A stretch of 64,000 bases of DNA from Sinohyriopsis cumingii. Taxonomy: Eukaryota > Mollusca > Bivalvia > Unionida > Unionidae. Below the pieces are notes generated by a model. It was not told the origin of the DNA, made no database searches, and saw only the letters and a list, made by a program, of their open reading frames with translations. The stretch is from NCBI GenBank assembly GCA_028554795.2, contig CM068830.1, positions 49,734,355 to 49,798,354 of the forward strand, read 5' to 3'. Below are positions 1-12,411 of this stretch, in pieces (within the stretch, counting starts at the first letter, position 1; the number at the start of each line of letters is the position of its first letter). Position numbers and translations under genes: made by a program.

Positions 1-1708
1 CTAAGCACGCAGCTAACCAAAAAAAGCTGATTCCATGCGCTAGAAAAAACAGCCTGAATTAGAATAAAGTACACTGTCTTTTGCAGTTATTAAAATAATG
101 AAAAAAAATTTGCAAGACTATAAAATACCAGCTTCTCAACGTACAACGAATGAATTAAAAATATATAAAATGTGATCAGCTATTTTCAAAAAAAAGTTTA
201 CATTGTCATCAGCGCTAGCAGTTTTTGACAGGTGCATTTCTAAAGTAAGGCCATGAATTATACTATATAACCTAAGTTACACCCATCAATTTAACACCAA
301 AAATAAAGGGAATTACAAGTTCGTTTAACAAAACCTAAGATATATGAGGGTTTTATTTGAAGAAGAAGAAAAAAAAGACAATAGGATAAGCAGTATGGAA
401 ACAGTGGGAAATTCTTTTCGTTTAATCCTATGCAAATTACGAAATTGTATAGCTCCACCATAACAGAGGTAAAGTTTTGAACTTTTTGTCTCGCTAAGGT
501 CTCCAAAACATACCATGGAATATTGTGTGATTAGAGCTTGAAATATTTAAGTAACACATTTTAAGTGAAATACAACTATATGTAGTTGTAAATGATTCCT
601 GTATCAGATATAAATAATAAATTACAATTTCCTCTCTGGTGACAAAAATTTGAGCACCTGATATTTTTCATTTCTAAATTTGTGCATGTTGCATATTCTA
701 TCATAATAACACTTATCTTTACTTTTGTTCATTTTTGGGTGGGTGGGGATGGGAATGATTATAACAGTAATTGATCGTGTCTTACATAAATGTTATTTTA
801 CTCAAATATGTCATTATGAACTTACTAATACATGAATCGAAAGTAAATATCTTGTACAGCAAAATCATTTCAAACAAAAATACGCACAGGCACAGGATAC
901 GCAGTTCATGATGTTTTGTGATATTAACCTTTCCTTTTAGAACCTGCAGGAAATAATATCTATAACATCTTCCATTCTTTCATACACTTTCTTGAAGGTT
1001 TGTGGCTGCTGCAGCACAATCACTTGTTAAGGTCTGACACTCCTTTTGTTTGGCATAGAGGACAATAACATTCATTTGAATATAGAAAATCAAAAAAAAA
1101 AAGGCTGCATATTAATTCAAAAACAATTTGGATGTGTCGGGATTATTAGTGCTACAAATTTTTTATTGCATTTTTATATAAGAAGAACTTGCTTTGCCGT
1201 ATTTATTTATAAATATCCATCCTATCAACATTTATATTATGGAAACGGAACCCATTGTCAGATATTAGTAAAATGTGTAGTGTTTACTCACGTGAATATG
1301 GACCTGATGTTACGTGTTTAGGCTCGAATAAATAGTAACACACGAAAGAGCGAAAACAACAAGCTTTGAAAAAATATAATAATTTATTTTCCTGGAAAAA
1401 TGCTGTAAATTTGTTTTTAAAAATATGAACGTACGGTTTTATAGAATGAAATTCAAAAATAATCCAAGAATAATCCAAGAATAAAAGTTTAGTAGTCCTA
1501 ATAACAAAATGTTCTACTGATTTCAAGTTCGAATCCAGACGAAGACTCCAAGATGGAAGACGATGATGAATGATGTAACCTGTTGTATTGAAGTCTACAG
1601 TTAATTGTAGAAACTAGAATTATTACTCCGGTTTTGGAAATCTAAATAAATTTCTTATAAGAACTGTCTTTGATTAAGAATCTCACATGATCACATGTAT
1701 TTTCCAGG

Positions 1709-1782
1709 AAAAAATAATTAATCCTTTCGAATCCTAGTAATTTGAAAAAAATAATTAATCCTTTCGAATCCTAGTAATTTGA
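1709..1782. repeat. Short tandem duplication, about 37 bp x 2
   Basis: A unit containing AATTAATCCTTTCGAATCC occurs twice in a row and is nearly identical. It is non-coding. Confidence 0.7.
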
Positions 1783-2493
1783 AATAACTCCAATCCAAGT
1801 AATTTGAAATGACTCCAAACAGCACAACATACACCTTCCAGTGTAATAGCCCAGCTTCTGCTGAGAACAAATCTCCAAAACAGAGGTCATATCGTCATCT
1901 AAAGTGTAAACAGGGGTCACGTGATCATGTTCTCGAAGCTCTGTGCGGTCCTGACTTAAACCAATCATGTTACTCTAAGAATAAAAATTGCTTACATCTT
2001 AAACACATAGTCCCATCATGACCTCGACAACAAACAATCATTTTAAAATTAAAATAAAACTTGTTTACGTGGTTGCTACAAATTTTGAATCAAGGTTAAG
2101 ATCTAGATCAACACCTGGTGTTTATAAAACGATCAGTCAAGGTCAAACTATTTTCCGAAAAAAAGTATCTTCTCTAGTGAATACTTTACAATACAATAGC
2201 ATGAAATGAAAAATAAAAAAATTTAAAAGTGACAAACAATTAAATTAAAATAAATATATATTAAATCAGATATAATTAAATCAAATATACATAACACTAG
2301 CCATAATGTTAGCTACGTCATGAGAAAGTATACCCAGCATAGTCCAATCAATTCCGTCAATTTATTTCAGTCAAAGGAAATTCAAATTATGTTTAGACTT
2401 AAAATATAGATGTGCAATTAGAAAGAACACAAAACTACACATTTTCAGGTGACAAAGCTTAAAAGTAACATGCACGGATTAAAAATGACAAAC

Positions 2494-2631
2494 CAACGCT
2501 GTCGATACCGCCATGTAAACAGCATCTTCGTGTCGCGCTCTCAGTGCAAAGCCTGCTTACGTAATGTCCGCTACAGTAGAGACTGTCCTCCTGGCAAGTT
2601 CCGCCCCAACACAAACATCCATAGTCGTCAT
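2494..2631 (-). CDS. Defensin-like exon of a PGRP gene, copy 1 (partial gene)
   Basis: This 138-nt exon is open in one frame and follows a TTTTAG acceptor (2,632-2,637). It ends in G|GTTTGT at 2,494. It encodes a small cysteine-rich module with the pattern GGTC-x6-C-SGHY-x4-C-x7-RCC. The six core cysteines match the copy at 19,463-19,600, and this copy has one extra cysteine. Both ends are phase 1, which fits the signal-peptide exon at 3,288-3,333. The PGRP exons expected downstream on this strand fall off the left edge. From family knowledge I believe an oyster PGRP carries a defensin-like domain. Antimicrobial activity is inference. Confidence 0.6.
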
Positions 2632-2656
2632 CTAAAACATGGTGATGATGACAAAG

Positions 2657-2685
2657 ATTATTATTATTATTATTATTATTATTAG
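2657..2685. repeat. (TTA)n microsatellite
   Basis: Simple trinucleotide repeat just upstream, on the minus strand, of the defensin-like exon. The paralogous copy has the same kind of tract at 19,620-19,678, so it predates the duplication. Confidence 0.85.
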
Positions 2686-3287
2686 AAAGAGAAATTAGTG
2701 TCGTACAATCTATGACATGTAACAAATGATGCTAGAAAAATTTATGGACAAAATGTTACAGAAAAGCAGCCGAATCTCAGAACTACATCAGCCATTGTCT
2801 GGTCATTTACGAGCTCATTTTAGCCATACAAACCCAATTTCCTCCATTGGGATGCAATTTTGCATTTATTAGTAGATAGAAACTATCTCATTTCTATTTT
2901 GAGATTCTAAAACTCACCTCATACTATGCATGGCAAGCCACACTGCTGTTGCGTTGCTAATAAAATGTCACAACTCCGAGATAAAAATGACAACAGATAT
3001 CTTTCACTTGAAAAAAGGGTCAACGACTCTGAAATAAAAATTTAAACAGAAACCTATCAGATGAAAATGGGGTCAAGTCGGAATGAACGGTAGACATAAT
3101 AAAACATGTCATTTGCATCTGTCGGATAAAATGTCTTCAAATTACATGTTTGGGGGACAAAAACTAGGCTGATAATAAAAAGGAATTCAGCGATGTGGTA
3201 ACTTTTGAAATAAAATGTCTTTAAACATAGATGGAATGTAAAGTATCGTGACAAAAATGCCTTGTTTAACGAGGAAGATCACATTAC

Positions 3288-3333
3288 CATGTACATGAGT
3301 CCATAACATTATTAGTACAAGTATAGACTTCAT
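3288..3333 (-). CDS. Signal-peptide exon of the copy-1 PGRP gene
   Basis: On the minus strand an ATG at 3,333 opens 15 codons plus one base, followed by a GTAATG donor. The peptide begins MKSILVLIMLW, a lysine followed by a hydrophobic run, as expected for a secretion signal. The phase (1) joins in frame to the defensin-like exon at 2,494-2,631. The sequence around the ATG is conserved in the copy at 20,652 and more loosely at 6,160 and 45,755. The assignment rests on position, phase and hydrophobicity; there is no transcript evidence here. Confidence 0.55.
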
Positions 3334-4878
3334 GGCAGTGGTCTGACACTTGCTCTCTAACGTTCTCTTTTATACTAAAACTGGAATGATGGTCTTTTCT
3401 AATTAATGACAACTGAACAAGATATTGATATCTATATCTATATTTGATATCTATAGTTGCCTTACGTCTTTTCCCAGTATAAGATAATAGGGTTCTATGT
3501 TCTCATTACGGTGATTGTACACGTTCCTGTAATTATGCAAAGATATCTCTCTCTTTCTCTCTCTCTGTCTTTCTCTCTCTCTCTTCTAGTTCAAACATGC
3601 ACAAAGTTTTCAAGATCTCAGAGAAATGTATTTCGACAATGTCCACTCAACCATTAGAAAAATATTGCCTTTTATTACCAAAATATTTTTATAAATTTCA
3701 TACGGTGTGCATGTTGTTACCATTTTGTTTTATGTAGAAGAAGAAAGTATATTACTTCAAACTTTAAATGTTTTCATGAAGTGTATTTGTAGTATGGTCC
3801 TATTCTTACTGAATTTTGATTCTTGATAATCGAGGTATGAATTAGAAACTTATCGTAAAAAGAAAACAATCCAAAAAATTACACCAAATCAAAAATAACC
3901 AAACCAATATTGTATTCCAAACATGAAACGGACCCAAAAGAACCTGTTACGATTGTAATGTAGTAGATTGATTGATTCAGTCACAAAATAATTCGACAGT
4001 ATTTTGCTCACCTTTGCTCACCTTTGTCATAGTAAAAAGAATTAAGCAGATTAAACAAAACACGAAAAATAACAAATACGCATATGCTATAATATATACA
4101 CAACTGGAGAGTGACAAATTGTCATTACAACGGATATAGAAAGACAGAGAGAGAGAGAGATAGTATAACCTAGTAAAACAAATAGTCAGTTTTGTAACTC
4201 ATTCAGCGTGATTGTATAAAAGGAATAAATATAGAGATAGTTTTCTTGTTCTACAAATTTGATAATGATCTTCATAACATGCTTCTGCAAAAGTAGAAAG
4301 TACTGAACTATGAATAGTGAATTCAAACCAACATCTAAAATCGTGCATTTCTATATAAGAAACCATTTCTGGACAATTTCTAGTTTTTACAACATCAATG
4401 CTTCCAAGTCTCTAACATAAAAGTGATATTTCGGATTTACATGATGGAAGAAATATAAGTTTGTAATATAGCATTACTTAATCCTACTCAAGAATATTTG
4501 AACCACTTCTATTTGTAAAAACAAAAATATCCAAAGGTGTTCTTACCAAACTTATATCTCCATAGCAGACCACTTTACAACAAAAATCCATTTTCAAGAA
4601 AAGTTTCTGAACTTTCCCAACATCTTAATAACAAAAATACCCGTAGGCCTCTGGAACTAAGAGCCATTTTAGCGCTGGACACTCAAAAAGTTACATTGTT
4701 TATCCATTAATCACTCACTATCCTATAATTGTTACTGGTTACATAGTGTTTGTTCGTATTCTTGTTGGTATTATTATTATTGTTATTATTATTTCGAAAG
4801 TCATTAGGAAACAATGAATTTTCATGGATATAATTTACCGTCATACCACGTGACAATAAGAATATATATGGCGCTACT

Positions 4879-4884
4879 GCTCCT
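4879..4884. other. Paralogous empty site of the Polinton insertion
   Basis: Here a single GCTCCT sits between sequences that resemble the two flanks of the Polinton: GTGACAATAAGAATA on its left, as at 23,041, and TCTTCTGTTGCAAACTTC on its right, as at 40,387. The Polinton in copy 3 is flanked by two GCTCCT copies. The duplication therefore preserves the unoccupied target. Confidence 0.85.
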
Positions 4885-6129
4885 CTTCTGTTGCAAACTT
4901 CATTAAGTTCCGCTTCTTTTCAAAACGCAGCTACTTCTAGTTAGGTACTATGTTATTGTGGTCTACATTCGAGATTTGCTTCGAAATTGAAGAGCTTGAG
5001 AACGTGCGAACTACACAGCTCCCAAACTAAAGATTTGACTGTGGAAGTGTTCCAATAACCATTTGCAATTCTATGTTTGCGAAAATGAATATAAACTCAT
5101 GTTTTTCGAAGAATTTTGATTAGTTTGACGCACAATCAAGATATTTACTAGATGCGGTCTTAGCAAGTCACGAAAATAAACAAAAGTAAAGAGGCCTAGT
5201 TTTGTTAATGATTTATTACTCTTAGGATGCGTACGTGTCAGTCAAAGTGTTCGTAGGATACTATCCAAATTTGATTGTACATCGAAATATGGCAGAGGTG
5301 CTAGCGTGGGAGCGATGGTGCAGAATGCTTTTAAAGGTCAATACAAACTAGGTTTCCACTTTATCACCGGAGTTTAAACCAATTAGGCACAAGATCTAAA
5401 GTTTTAAAACAATTATGCCATAGGACTTATCCATATAAACGTTTGTAAATTCGATGATTTACTTTGTGTTTGTTATTTATCTAGTTTGTCTCAGTTTTGT
5501 AATTGCCTTAGACAAAGACTCATTGAGCGTCGAAATTGCACATTCCATTGTTATGTATATTTAATTTGCATTGTTTTTTGGTTAGTTTTTTTAAAATATT
5601 TTGTTTATTTCATGATACGCAATGGATTATGTAAAGTTTTATTTTATAGCTGACCTTGTTCAAAATCAAGGTCATTTTGTGCTTGACCTAAATCGTTGAT
5701 TTTTTAATTCTGTAAACAACTAATACATAGCTAATAGTTTTCACCCTTAGTAGGGGTTTAATTTTAAGATCATTATTAATAGAAGAAGATATATTGATTG
5801 TGGTCTGAGTTAAGGGCATTATTTTTTCCATATTCTTTAATATAATGTTAGTAAAAAAAACCTTCTACTTATAACTAATATTTTATCTCGCAAACATTTG
5901 GAACCTTCCAGAATGAAATGTTACATTAAATAACAGTTATAGTTTTAGAAAATGCTAATTGTGACCTAGGACAGGTAGAGGAGTATGAAATCTTGTCGCT
6001 GAAAAAAATATTTATTCGTGCTGTAAGATGTGAGGTCTTTATTGATAGAAATAATGTAACAGAAAAATAAAAATCGTATTGAAGAACATTTGCAAAGTAT
6101 GAATGCCTACTTCTGTCTTCGTACAGAAG

Positions 6130-6173
6130 ATACTGCTGGTAACATTTACTACTAGTACAGACTTCATGCAAGT
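6130..6173 (-). pseudogene. Decayed copy of the signal-peptide exon
   Basis: An ATG followed by codons for MKSVLVV matches the start of the signal exon at 3,333. The donor site is not preserved and no matching downstream exon is in place. A sister copy lies at 45,720-45,757. Confidence 0.4.
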
Positions 6174-7055
6174 GGTCTTGCACATATGATCACAAGCTTG
6201 CAAAAATGACACAGGTTTATTTCAGTTCTCGAGATATTGTAAACCTCTATCGCGCCAGACGATGCCATTTACATAGTATCATTGATAACAGGAAACAATT
6301 ATACATTTTCCACGTGTATAACTATCTATATATTATTTATTTATTTACTAGGTCAATTGTAAAAATGTGGGATGCCGCCGCGAGTTTGGAACTCGAGATC
6401 TCTTGTTTGGCAGCCAGGGCACATATAGAAAATATAAGATCTCGACATAAAAAAGTTAAGTTGTATTAATGTTTAAACAACATAAACAAAATTTGCGCAC
6501 GAATTATTAATTTCCGTGACAATTTAAAAATTTTGTTCTGCTATCAGAAGGTAATATGTGTGACTTAGTTTTTAGGAGTGAGGTATGAAATAAATAATAA
6601 AAAAGAAAGATCGAACAAAAATATAAAAAAGTATAACAAAATAAAAACTGGAAAGAGCGAGTTAACGAAAGTTAGATCATAAAAAGCAGAAAAGAAAAGT
6701 TTTAACAAACGTTGGATGCCGCTTTGAGTTTCTGCATACTGTAAGCAGGTAAGGGGACATGTTCATAATCTATATATGCTCGTGTAAAAGGCTTTGCATA
6801 CAGAAAGATTATCCCAAGTACCATTAATAACACTTGAAAGCAGCCAGACAGCCCCTTAGTAACTACTCAGGTACGGATAATTCCACACTCCTTTTCCCAT
6901 GTCAAAACCACAAACAATGATAAAAAATAAATAATATATTTGTGAATAATGTAGATTGTCATTTATCATGATAGCGTATAGTTTTTCCAAGCTCATTTGT
7001 ATACACTTTTAAGTTTTATTCTTAACTTGTATAATACCATTGAGCGTCGTTCGCA

Positions 7056-7057
<2 letters not shown>

Positions 7058-7085
<28 letters not shown>
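7058..7085. repeat. (TTA)n microsatellite
   Basis: Simple repeat in non-coding host DNA. Confidence 0.85.
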
Positions 7086-7086
<1 letters not shown>

Positions 7087-7305
7087 CACGTAGTACAGAT
7101 ACGTTCAACCAAAACGTACTTTTAAAGATAAGTATTTTAACATTTTCTTTGAAGATTGAACATCCGTGTCGTTTAACAAAATTTCAAAAAGCCGTTTTTA
7201 AATAACAGTCCACACAAATACTTGATTAAATATTTTGAAGAATATATCATCTTTCAAAATACAAAATACACATTACAAATGTTTCAACAGCATTTTTGAT
7301 AAACC

Positions 7306-7431
7306 TTAAAAAATAATCAAAATTATGGTTAAATTATGTAGTTTTATTTTTTCTTGTAAAATTGTATGAACTACACGGGGACTAAAATAACCGTTAGAAT
7401 AGAAACATCGAAACAAAAAGGAATATATATC
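7306..7431 (-). pseudogene. Possible relic of a PGRP C-terminal exon
   Basis: The minus strand reads W-T-S-D-I-Y-S-F-L and later R-V-V-H-T, resembling the GWADIGYSFL and RVGAHT parts of the intact exon at 14,181-14,509. The upstream sequence (GAGAAGCCATAA) also matches 53,137-53,148 in another duplicated piece. The similarity is short and the later conserved part (GHRD, CPG) is absent. It lies on the correct side of the PGRP-N pseudo-exon at 8,920-9,114. Confidence 0.3.
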
Positions 7432-8050
7432 AGAAGTCCAGTCTGTATTGCCAGAATGAGAAGCCATAACCCTACTTAACACAAGCAAAACTCAGAGGTT
7501 CACTAATAATATTGTCCTCGTGCTGGTAGTTCGGTCGTACCTTCAGCCACTATTCTTTCGTAAGAACTTCTTGTTTACACATGGGTATGTAATCCCACCA
7601 TTTTCCGTTTCACCTTGACATGGAGTCTATAAAATGTGTCTCTGCGGAACAAACGTGAGCAACATGGGCTCCGAATAAAGCAAACTGAATTTATCAAATA
7701 CACTACCTAATAATGAAAATTGTTAATTTATCTAATTTGCTGTACAATTTCGTGACCTTTACGACTGTTTGGAACTCTATTCCTTATAAGAGGTTAAAGG
7801 CGATAGGCCTTGTCTGTAAGCACAAGCGGCTGCATTTCAGCATTAAAAGGTGTTGCCGGTTTTGATAAGATGAACAAAACCAGTCGTTAAGAGTGTTATA
7901 TTCAACTTCTTATTCCCTAACCCAACTGACGAACTAGACGTGTTTATTATTTTAACACATTATCTTCTGAATATGGAAAGCTAGAAAGAGTTATATCCCC
8001 TGACAGTCCAATATCTACAAGAGGAATGTTTACCTTATTCGACGAACACT

Positions 8051-8298
8051 TTTGTTGTTGTTGTCGTAGGGTTTAACGCCATTTTTCAGCACACGATAGC
8101 TATACATGGCGGCCAGTATTAATAGTGGAGGAAGAAACCGGGAAAACCCCCGGAAAGAACCACCGACCCACGAGAAGCTACTGGTAAGCTTTCTCACATA
8201 CCCACGTTGGCTGAATCCGAGACTCGAACCCACACAGACAGAGGTGAGATGGCAATGATCCGTAACGGAGAGCGCTTTAGACCACTCGGCCATCCGAA
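8051..8298 (-). mobile_element. tRNA-derived SINE
   Basis: The sequence matches the better-preserved copy inside the Polinton (23,467-23,733) in inverse orientation. It has a tRNA-like head with A-box (GGCCGAGTGGTC-like) and B-box (GGTTCGAGTC-like) promoter motifs, a body ending ATGGCGTTAAACCCTA, and a (CAA)n tail, seen here as GTTGTTGTTG at 8,054. A CGAACAC motif on both sides may be the target duplication. Confidence 0.8.
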
Positions 8299-8919
8299 CA
8301 CATTGTCAACATTGTACACACTTTGTCACAAAACGAACACTCATGTCCTAATTTGGCATAAGGTCTGTTAATAGTCACGTTCCATATGTGAGAATGAGAT
8401 AAGTATAGTCTTTTAAACAGAAAACTTCAAATGCATCGTTGTTTTCCATCGCTGGGAACTTGAACAGTAAGGCTAGTATATCCCACAATGGAAATAGTAA
8501 CAGATTTTGTAAAAGAGGATGAGAGACAGACAAATAACTACAGAAGCGGATTGTTGACTGCGCAACGATAAACGCTTAAGTTACTGTTTGGTAAGGTTTC
8601 TTGTCGAATCCGTACTTAGTAAAACTGTGATGCAACACGCTAGGTGATTCTCTCACTCAAGCAGAACAGATTTCAGATATATATTCTCTTCTATACTGTT
8701 TATTCACGGCTATAAAGGAGAAAATTTCAGTACCGGTGAAACCTAGAGTGTTTCGCATTAGATCCTGACAGAACTTAAAGAGATTAGAGTACTTTGTCAA
8801 ACTTCGTTTGGAGAAGCTAACAAAGAAAAGAGTATGTAACAAGAAAATCCACAATACTAAATTCCTGAAAACAAATCATAGCTAGCATTACATCAATGAA
8901 GCAGATTGTATTTACTTAA

Positions 8920-9114
8920 AATTCGAACATATGTTATAATGTCGTATATTCTGCACTCGGGAGCTACAGCTGGCCGGATCATGTTAAGCTGGGGTCTCGG
9001 TGTAGTGAATAAATACATAACTGACGGGTAAATGGCGATTGCAGACAGACTTAAGTTCGGCCGTACCTCAGGCCGACCAGGAAACGATGCTCACATTAGG
9101 ACAGGATCCTGTGC
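8920..9114 (-). pseudogene. PGRP N-terminal exon pseudogene (copy 2)
   Basis: The exon aligns base by base to the open PGRP exon at 17,719-17,913, including the TTTTAG acceptor. It has two in-frame stops, a TGA at 9,068-9,070 where the intact copy has the Trp of SEWG, and a TAA at 8,984-8,986 where the intact copy has a Cys. The donor GTAAGT has become TTAAGT, and the IHHT motif that supplies a zinc ligand reads IHYT. The copy cannot encode a working PGRP. Confidence 0.85.
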
Positions 9115-9303
9115 CTAAAATTAAATTCCGCATCATCATTGGTAACCATAAGTTTTAAATTAGATTACTCAACAATCCCTTGAACCTTTTTAAGCAATGC
9201 ATTTATGTATTCGGATTTCATTTTCTTCTTTTTATTTATTCCAAGGAATGCAGTCCATTGCGTGCCACATAGAGTGTAAAATGTAGTATGATAAAAAAAT
9301 AAT

Positions 9304-9373
9304 CGTTTTCGTGCTCTTGCAGTTGACAATCATAATGCGTTTTCGTGCTCTTGCAGTTCACAATCATAATGCG
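9304..9373. repeat. Tandem duplication, about 35 bp x 2
   Basis: A unit containing CGTTTTCGTGCTCTTGCAGT is repeated directly, with one difference (TTGACAATC or TTCACAATC). Confidence 0.75.
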
Positions 9374-12032
9374 TCTAAATTCTAGATATCACAAGTATGC
9401 GTGTCCTAATTTCTGGAAAAAGCAGAGTCTAAATGTACGGAATCCGCACTTCGTTAAATCCGTTAAGCATTATCTACATATGCAGGGGGCGTCTACATGA
9501 AGTATGATGTGCTTCTGAGTTAGTGAAAGGTTTATGGTGAAATTGTTTACATTTGCCACAACGAATAGAATACTTGTATACACCTGTTATTTTCATGTAC
9601 TGTGGATATCGTAATTGTGGAAACTGTACATGATTTAAACGCACAGCTAAACACAATGGCTGATGTCATGCGCTCAAAAAGTCAGCATGAGTTAAGCCTA
9701 AAGTACACTATCATTTGCCATTATTAAAATAGAGAAAACGAATTTTGCCAGATTAGAAAATACCAGCTTCAGACAGTTCATTGAGTGAACTAAAAAATAC
9801 AAAAGTAAACAAAAATCATCAGCTCTTTCTTAAACTTTACCTTTGAAGAAAAAAAATGTTCAAGCAGCGCTAGCAGTTTTTGGCAGGTGCATTTCTGAAG
9901 TAAGGTCAAGCAGTACACTTAATAACCGAAGCTACACCCAGCAACCATACACCAGAATAAAGGGAATTAAAAGTTCGTTTAACAAGATCTAAGATATGTT
10001 ACGGTTTTATTTGAAAGAAGAAAAAAACAACCAAAAAACCCACAAGAAACCGTAGGAAATTCTTTTCCTTTAATCCTTTGCAAAAAACGAAATTGTAGAG
10101 CTCCTCCATAACATAAGTAAACTGACATAATTGCTATTTTACTTTCACAAACGTTTTGTCTCGCTAAGATCTTCAAAACATGCTATGGTATATCGTACGA
10201 CTAGATTATGCAATATTTGTGTAACACATTGGAAGTAAAATACAATTCTGTCATTTTAAATGATTCTTGCATCAGATATGAGCAACAATATGTAATTTTA
10301 TGTATGGTGACAAAATTAGAGCACCTGATATTTTTTCATATCTAAATTTGTGAATCTTGCATATTCTATCATCATGACTTATCTTCACTTTTGTTCCTTG
10401 GGGGGGGGGGGGATTATTGCAGTAATTGGCTCGTGTCTTACGTAAATATTATTTTACTCAAATATGTCAATATGGAACTTAACAATACATAATCAAACGT
10501 AAATATCTCGTACGAAGAAATATTTTTTTTTAAAACATACGCATTAGCACAGGACACGCAATTCGTGATGTTAGGTATACTAACCTTTCTTTTCAGGATG
10601 TGCAGGAAAAAATCTATGTCATTTTTCATTCTTTCATACAATTTCTTGAGGGTTTGTGGCTGCTGAAGCACAATCATTTTTAAAGGTTTAATTCCTTTTT
10701 GTTTTGCATAGAGGACTATGACGTTTATTTGAATACAGAAATTCTAAAATAGGCAACAAATTACTTCAAATACTTCAGAAACTATTTTGATGTGTCCGGA
10801 TGATTAGTGCTACAAATTGTTTATTGCATTGTTATATAAAAAATGCTTGCTTTTCTTTAATAATTCATAAAGATCAATCCTATCAACATTTCATTTACGT
10901 ACACGGAACTCATTCTTAGCAATGTTGTATATATTGTCATAAGTTAGTAAATTAAGTTGTGTTTCCCATTGTGGATTAGGGACCGTTGTATAATGTTTGC
11001 TACATCGTGAGAAACTATACCCATCACCTCCGATGATTCATTTGCCTAATTATGGGTAAATTGTACTTAATCCATACACGAAACAGAGTATTACTGAGTA
11101 ATATAGATGGTGAAAAAAGTCAACCTTCATTAGCATTTGCAAGAAATACAAGCACACAAGTCTCGGTATATTTCATTTCGAATATATTTCATTGAGATAT
11201 ATATGTAGTTGGGATCAATTTCTTTGAACAAAGGTTAAAGTTCACCTTCAGGCATCAATACGTCTGGCGAAATAAAAGCCCACTTACATTGCAAACGCAC
11301 GAAGAATAGACATATCCCCAATACACACACCGGAAATGCAACGCTTCTCACACTACTCTCCGCCATCTTGACAACGTAACGATTCTTGGCAGACCAGTAC
11401 ATTTCCAGTCATGAAAGTTATACGGAACTTTTCAATCTTTTAGACTTTAATATAACTTTTTCAGGATTATTTGGGATTCATTTCATAATACTATAATACA
11501 CCTCCATTTTATAATCCTCGCACTTTTGGATTTGTTTAACCCTTGACACTTTAAAATTACAACTTTTTCAGGATTATTTTGGATTCACTTCATAATACTG
11601 TAAATTCCTCTCACATTTTCGTTTATGATAATTAAATCATTTATCAAGGTTTATACACTTGTTCATCTTGCTTCTTTCTTACTTACTTATGATCATAGAA
11701 TCGTAACAATTCTACATGACAGCCAATCCGAAAAGGGATAAATAGATAGCATAATGATGGGGACCATGTTAATGCATTGTATCAGTAGCCATCTTTGAAG
11801 ATATTATCAATGCGTTTGTAACATATGCAACCAATAAGTTTTGTTGTGCGGAGATTGTTGAATATAGGTTGAATTCACAGATCCATTGCAATTTGTAATT
11901 CAAGGTCGATATTACAACTACCTATCACCCGGCATGGCAATATCAATCATCATTTATAGATTATGATTTATGCTATGAATGTCAGTTAGTTATATGATAT
12001 ATATGTTATTTTATGTTTACAATTTTTTTACT

Positions 12033-12035
<3 letters not shown>

Positions 12036-12100
<65 letters not shown>
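12036..12100. repeat. (AT)n microsatellite
   Basis: Pure AT dinucleotide tract of about 65 bp. Confidence 0.95.
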
Positions 12101-12105
<5 letters not shown>

Positions 12106-12349
12106 AGATAAGTATGGGCTATGTAGTCTGAAATAAAGAATTCTTTTCTTGTCTTACGTACAACCATCATATTGTTCTGTTAACAAAGTTATTACATTTC
12201 TTTACGTTTCAGTTTTAAGTGTAATATGCGACACATGCTTTATTGGACGAGATTTTTCAACTATGCCTTTTACCATCAAAGCATTATTAATCAAAGCTAA
12301 AAATGCATTGATTCGTATGAAACTTAATAAATCAGAAACCTTGTCAAGA

Positions 12350-12411
12350 CTAACCAGTGCATCCATGCACGCAGCATCTCCGTGACGCATGCCCAGTGCT
12401 GACGTAATATC
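12350..12411 (-). pseudogene. Relic of the defensin-like exon
   Basis: Only the 3' half of the exon is recognisable; the ATTACGTCAGC and TGCATGGATG pieces match the copies at 2,494 and 19,463. The cysteine pattern is lost. Confidence 0.4.

Larger units (their letters stand above)
1..6300. repeat. Host segmental duplication, copy 1
   Basis: Most of this stretch is diverged but alignable to later parts of the window. Bases 1-1,320 resemble 9,645-10,985 and about 18,240-18,960. Bases 2,490-2,930 resemble 19,450-19,915, 2,930-4,860 resemble 20,250-23,050, 4,870-5,560 resemble 40,383-41,070, and 5,926-6,300 resemble 45,690-45,860. The match runs across both sides of the Polinton, so copy 1 shows the locus before that insertion. 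Apart from two minus-strand exons I see no gene; the rest is AT-rich with short microsatellites, for example TTA at 2,657-2,685 and CT at 3,548-3,588. Confidence 0.8.
3334..7300. other. Non-coding host sequence
   Basis: I see no convincing gene on either strand. The stretch is AT-rich with short CT, GA, TTA and AT tracts. Paralogy to 20,650-23,050, 40,390-41,070 and 45,690-45,860 accounts for most of it up to 6,300. From 6,300 to 7,300 I recognise nothing. Confidence 0.6.
8850..11260. repeat. Host segmental duplication, copy 2
   Basis: Bases 8,850-9,640 align to 17,640-18,240, 9,645-10,985 align to 1-1,320 and 18,240-18,960, and 10,990-11,260 align to 18,940-19,200. A 17-bp motif with GAAGCAGATTGTATTTACTT is shared at 8,899 and 17,698. 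The only recognisable gene piece is a broken PGRP exon. Confidence 0.8.
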
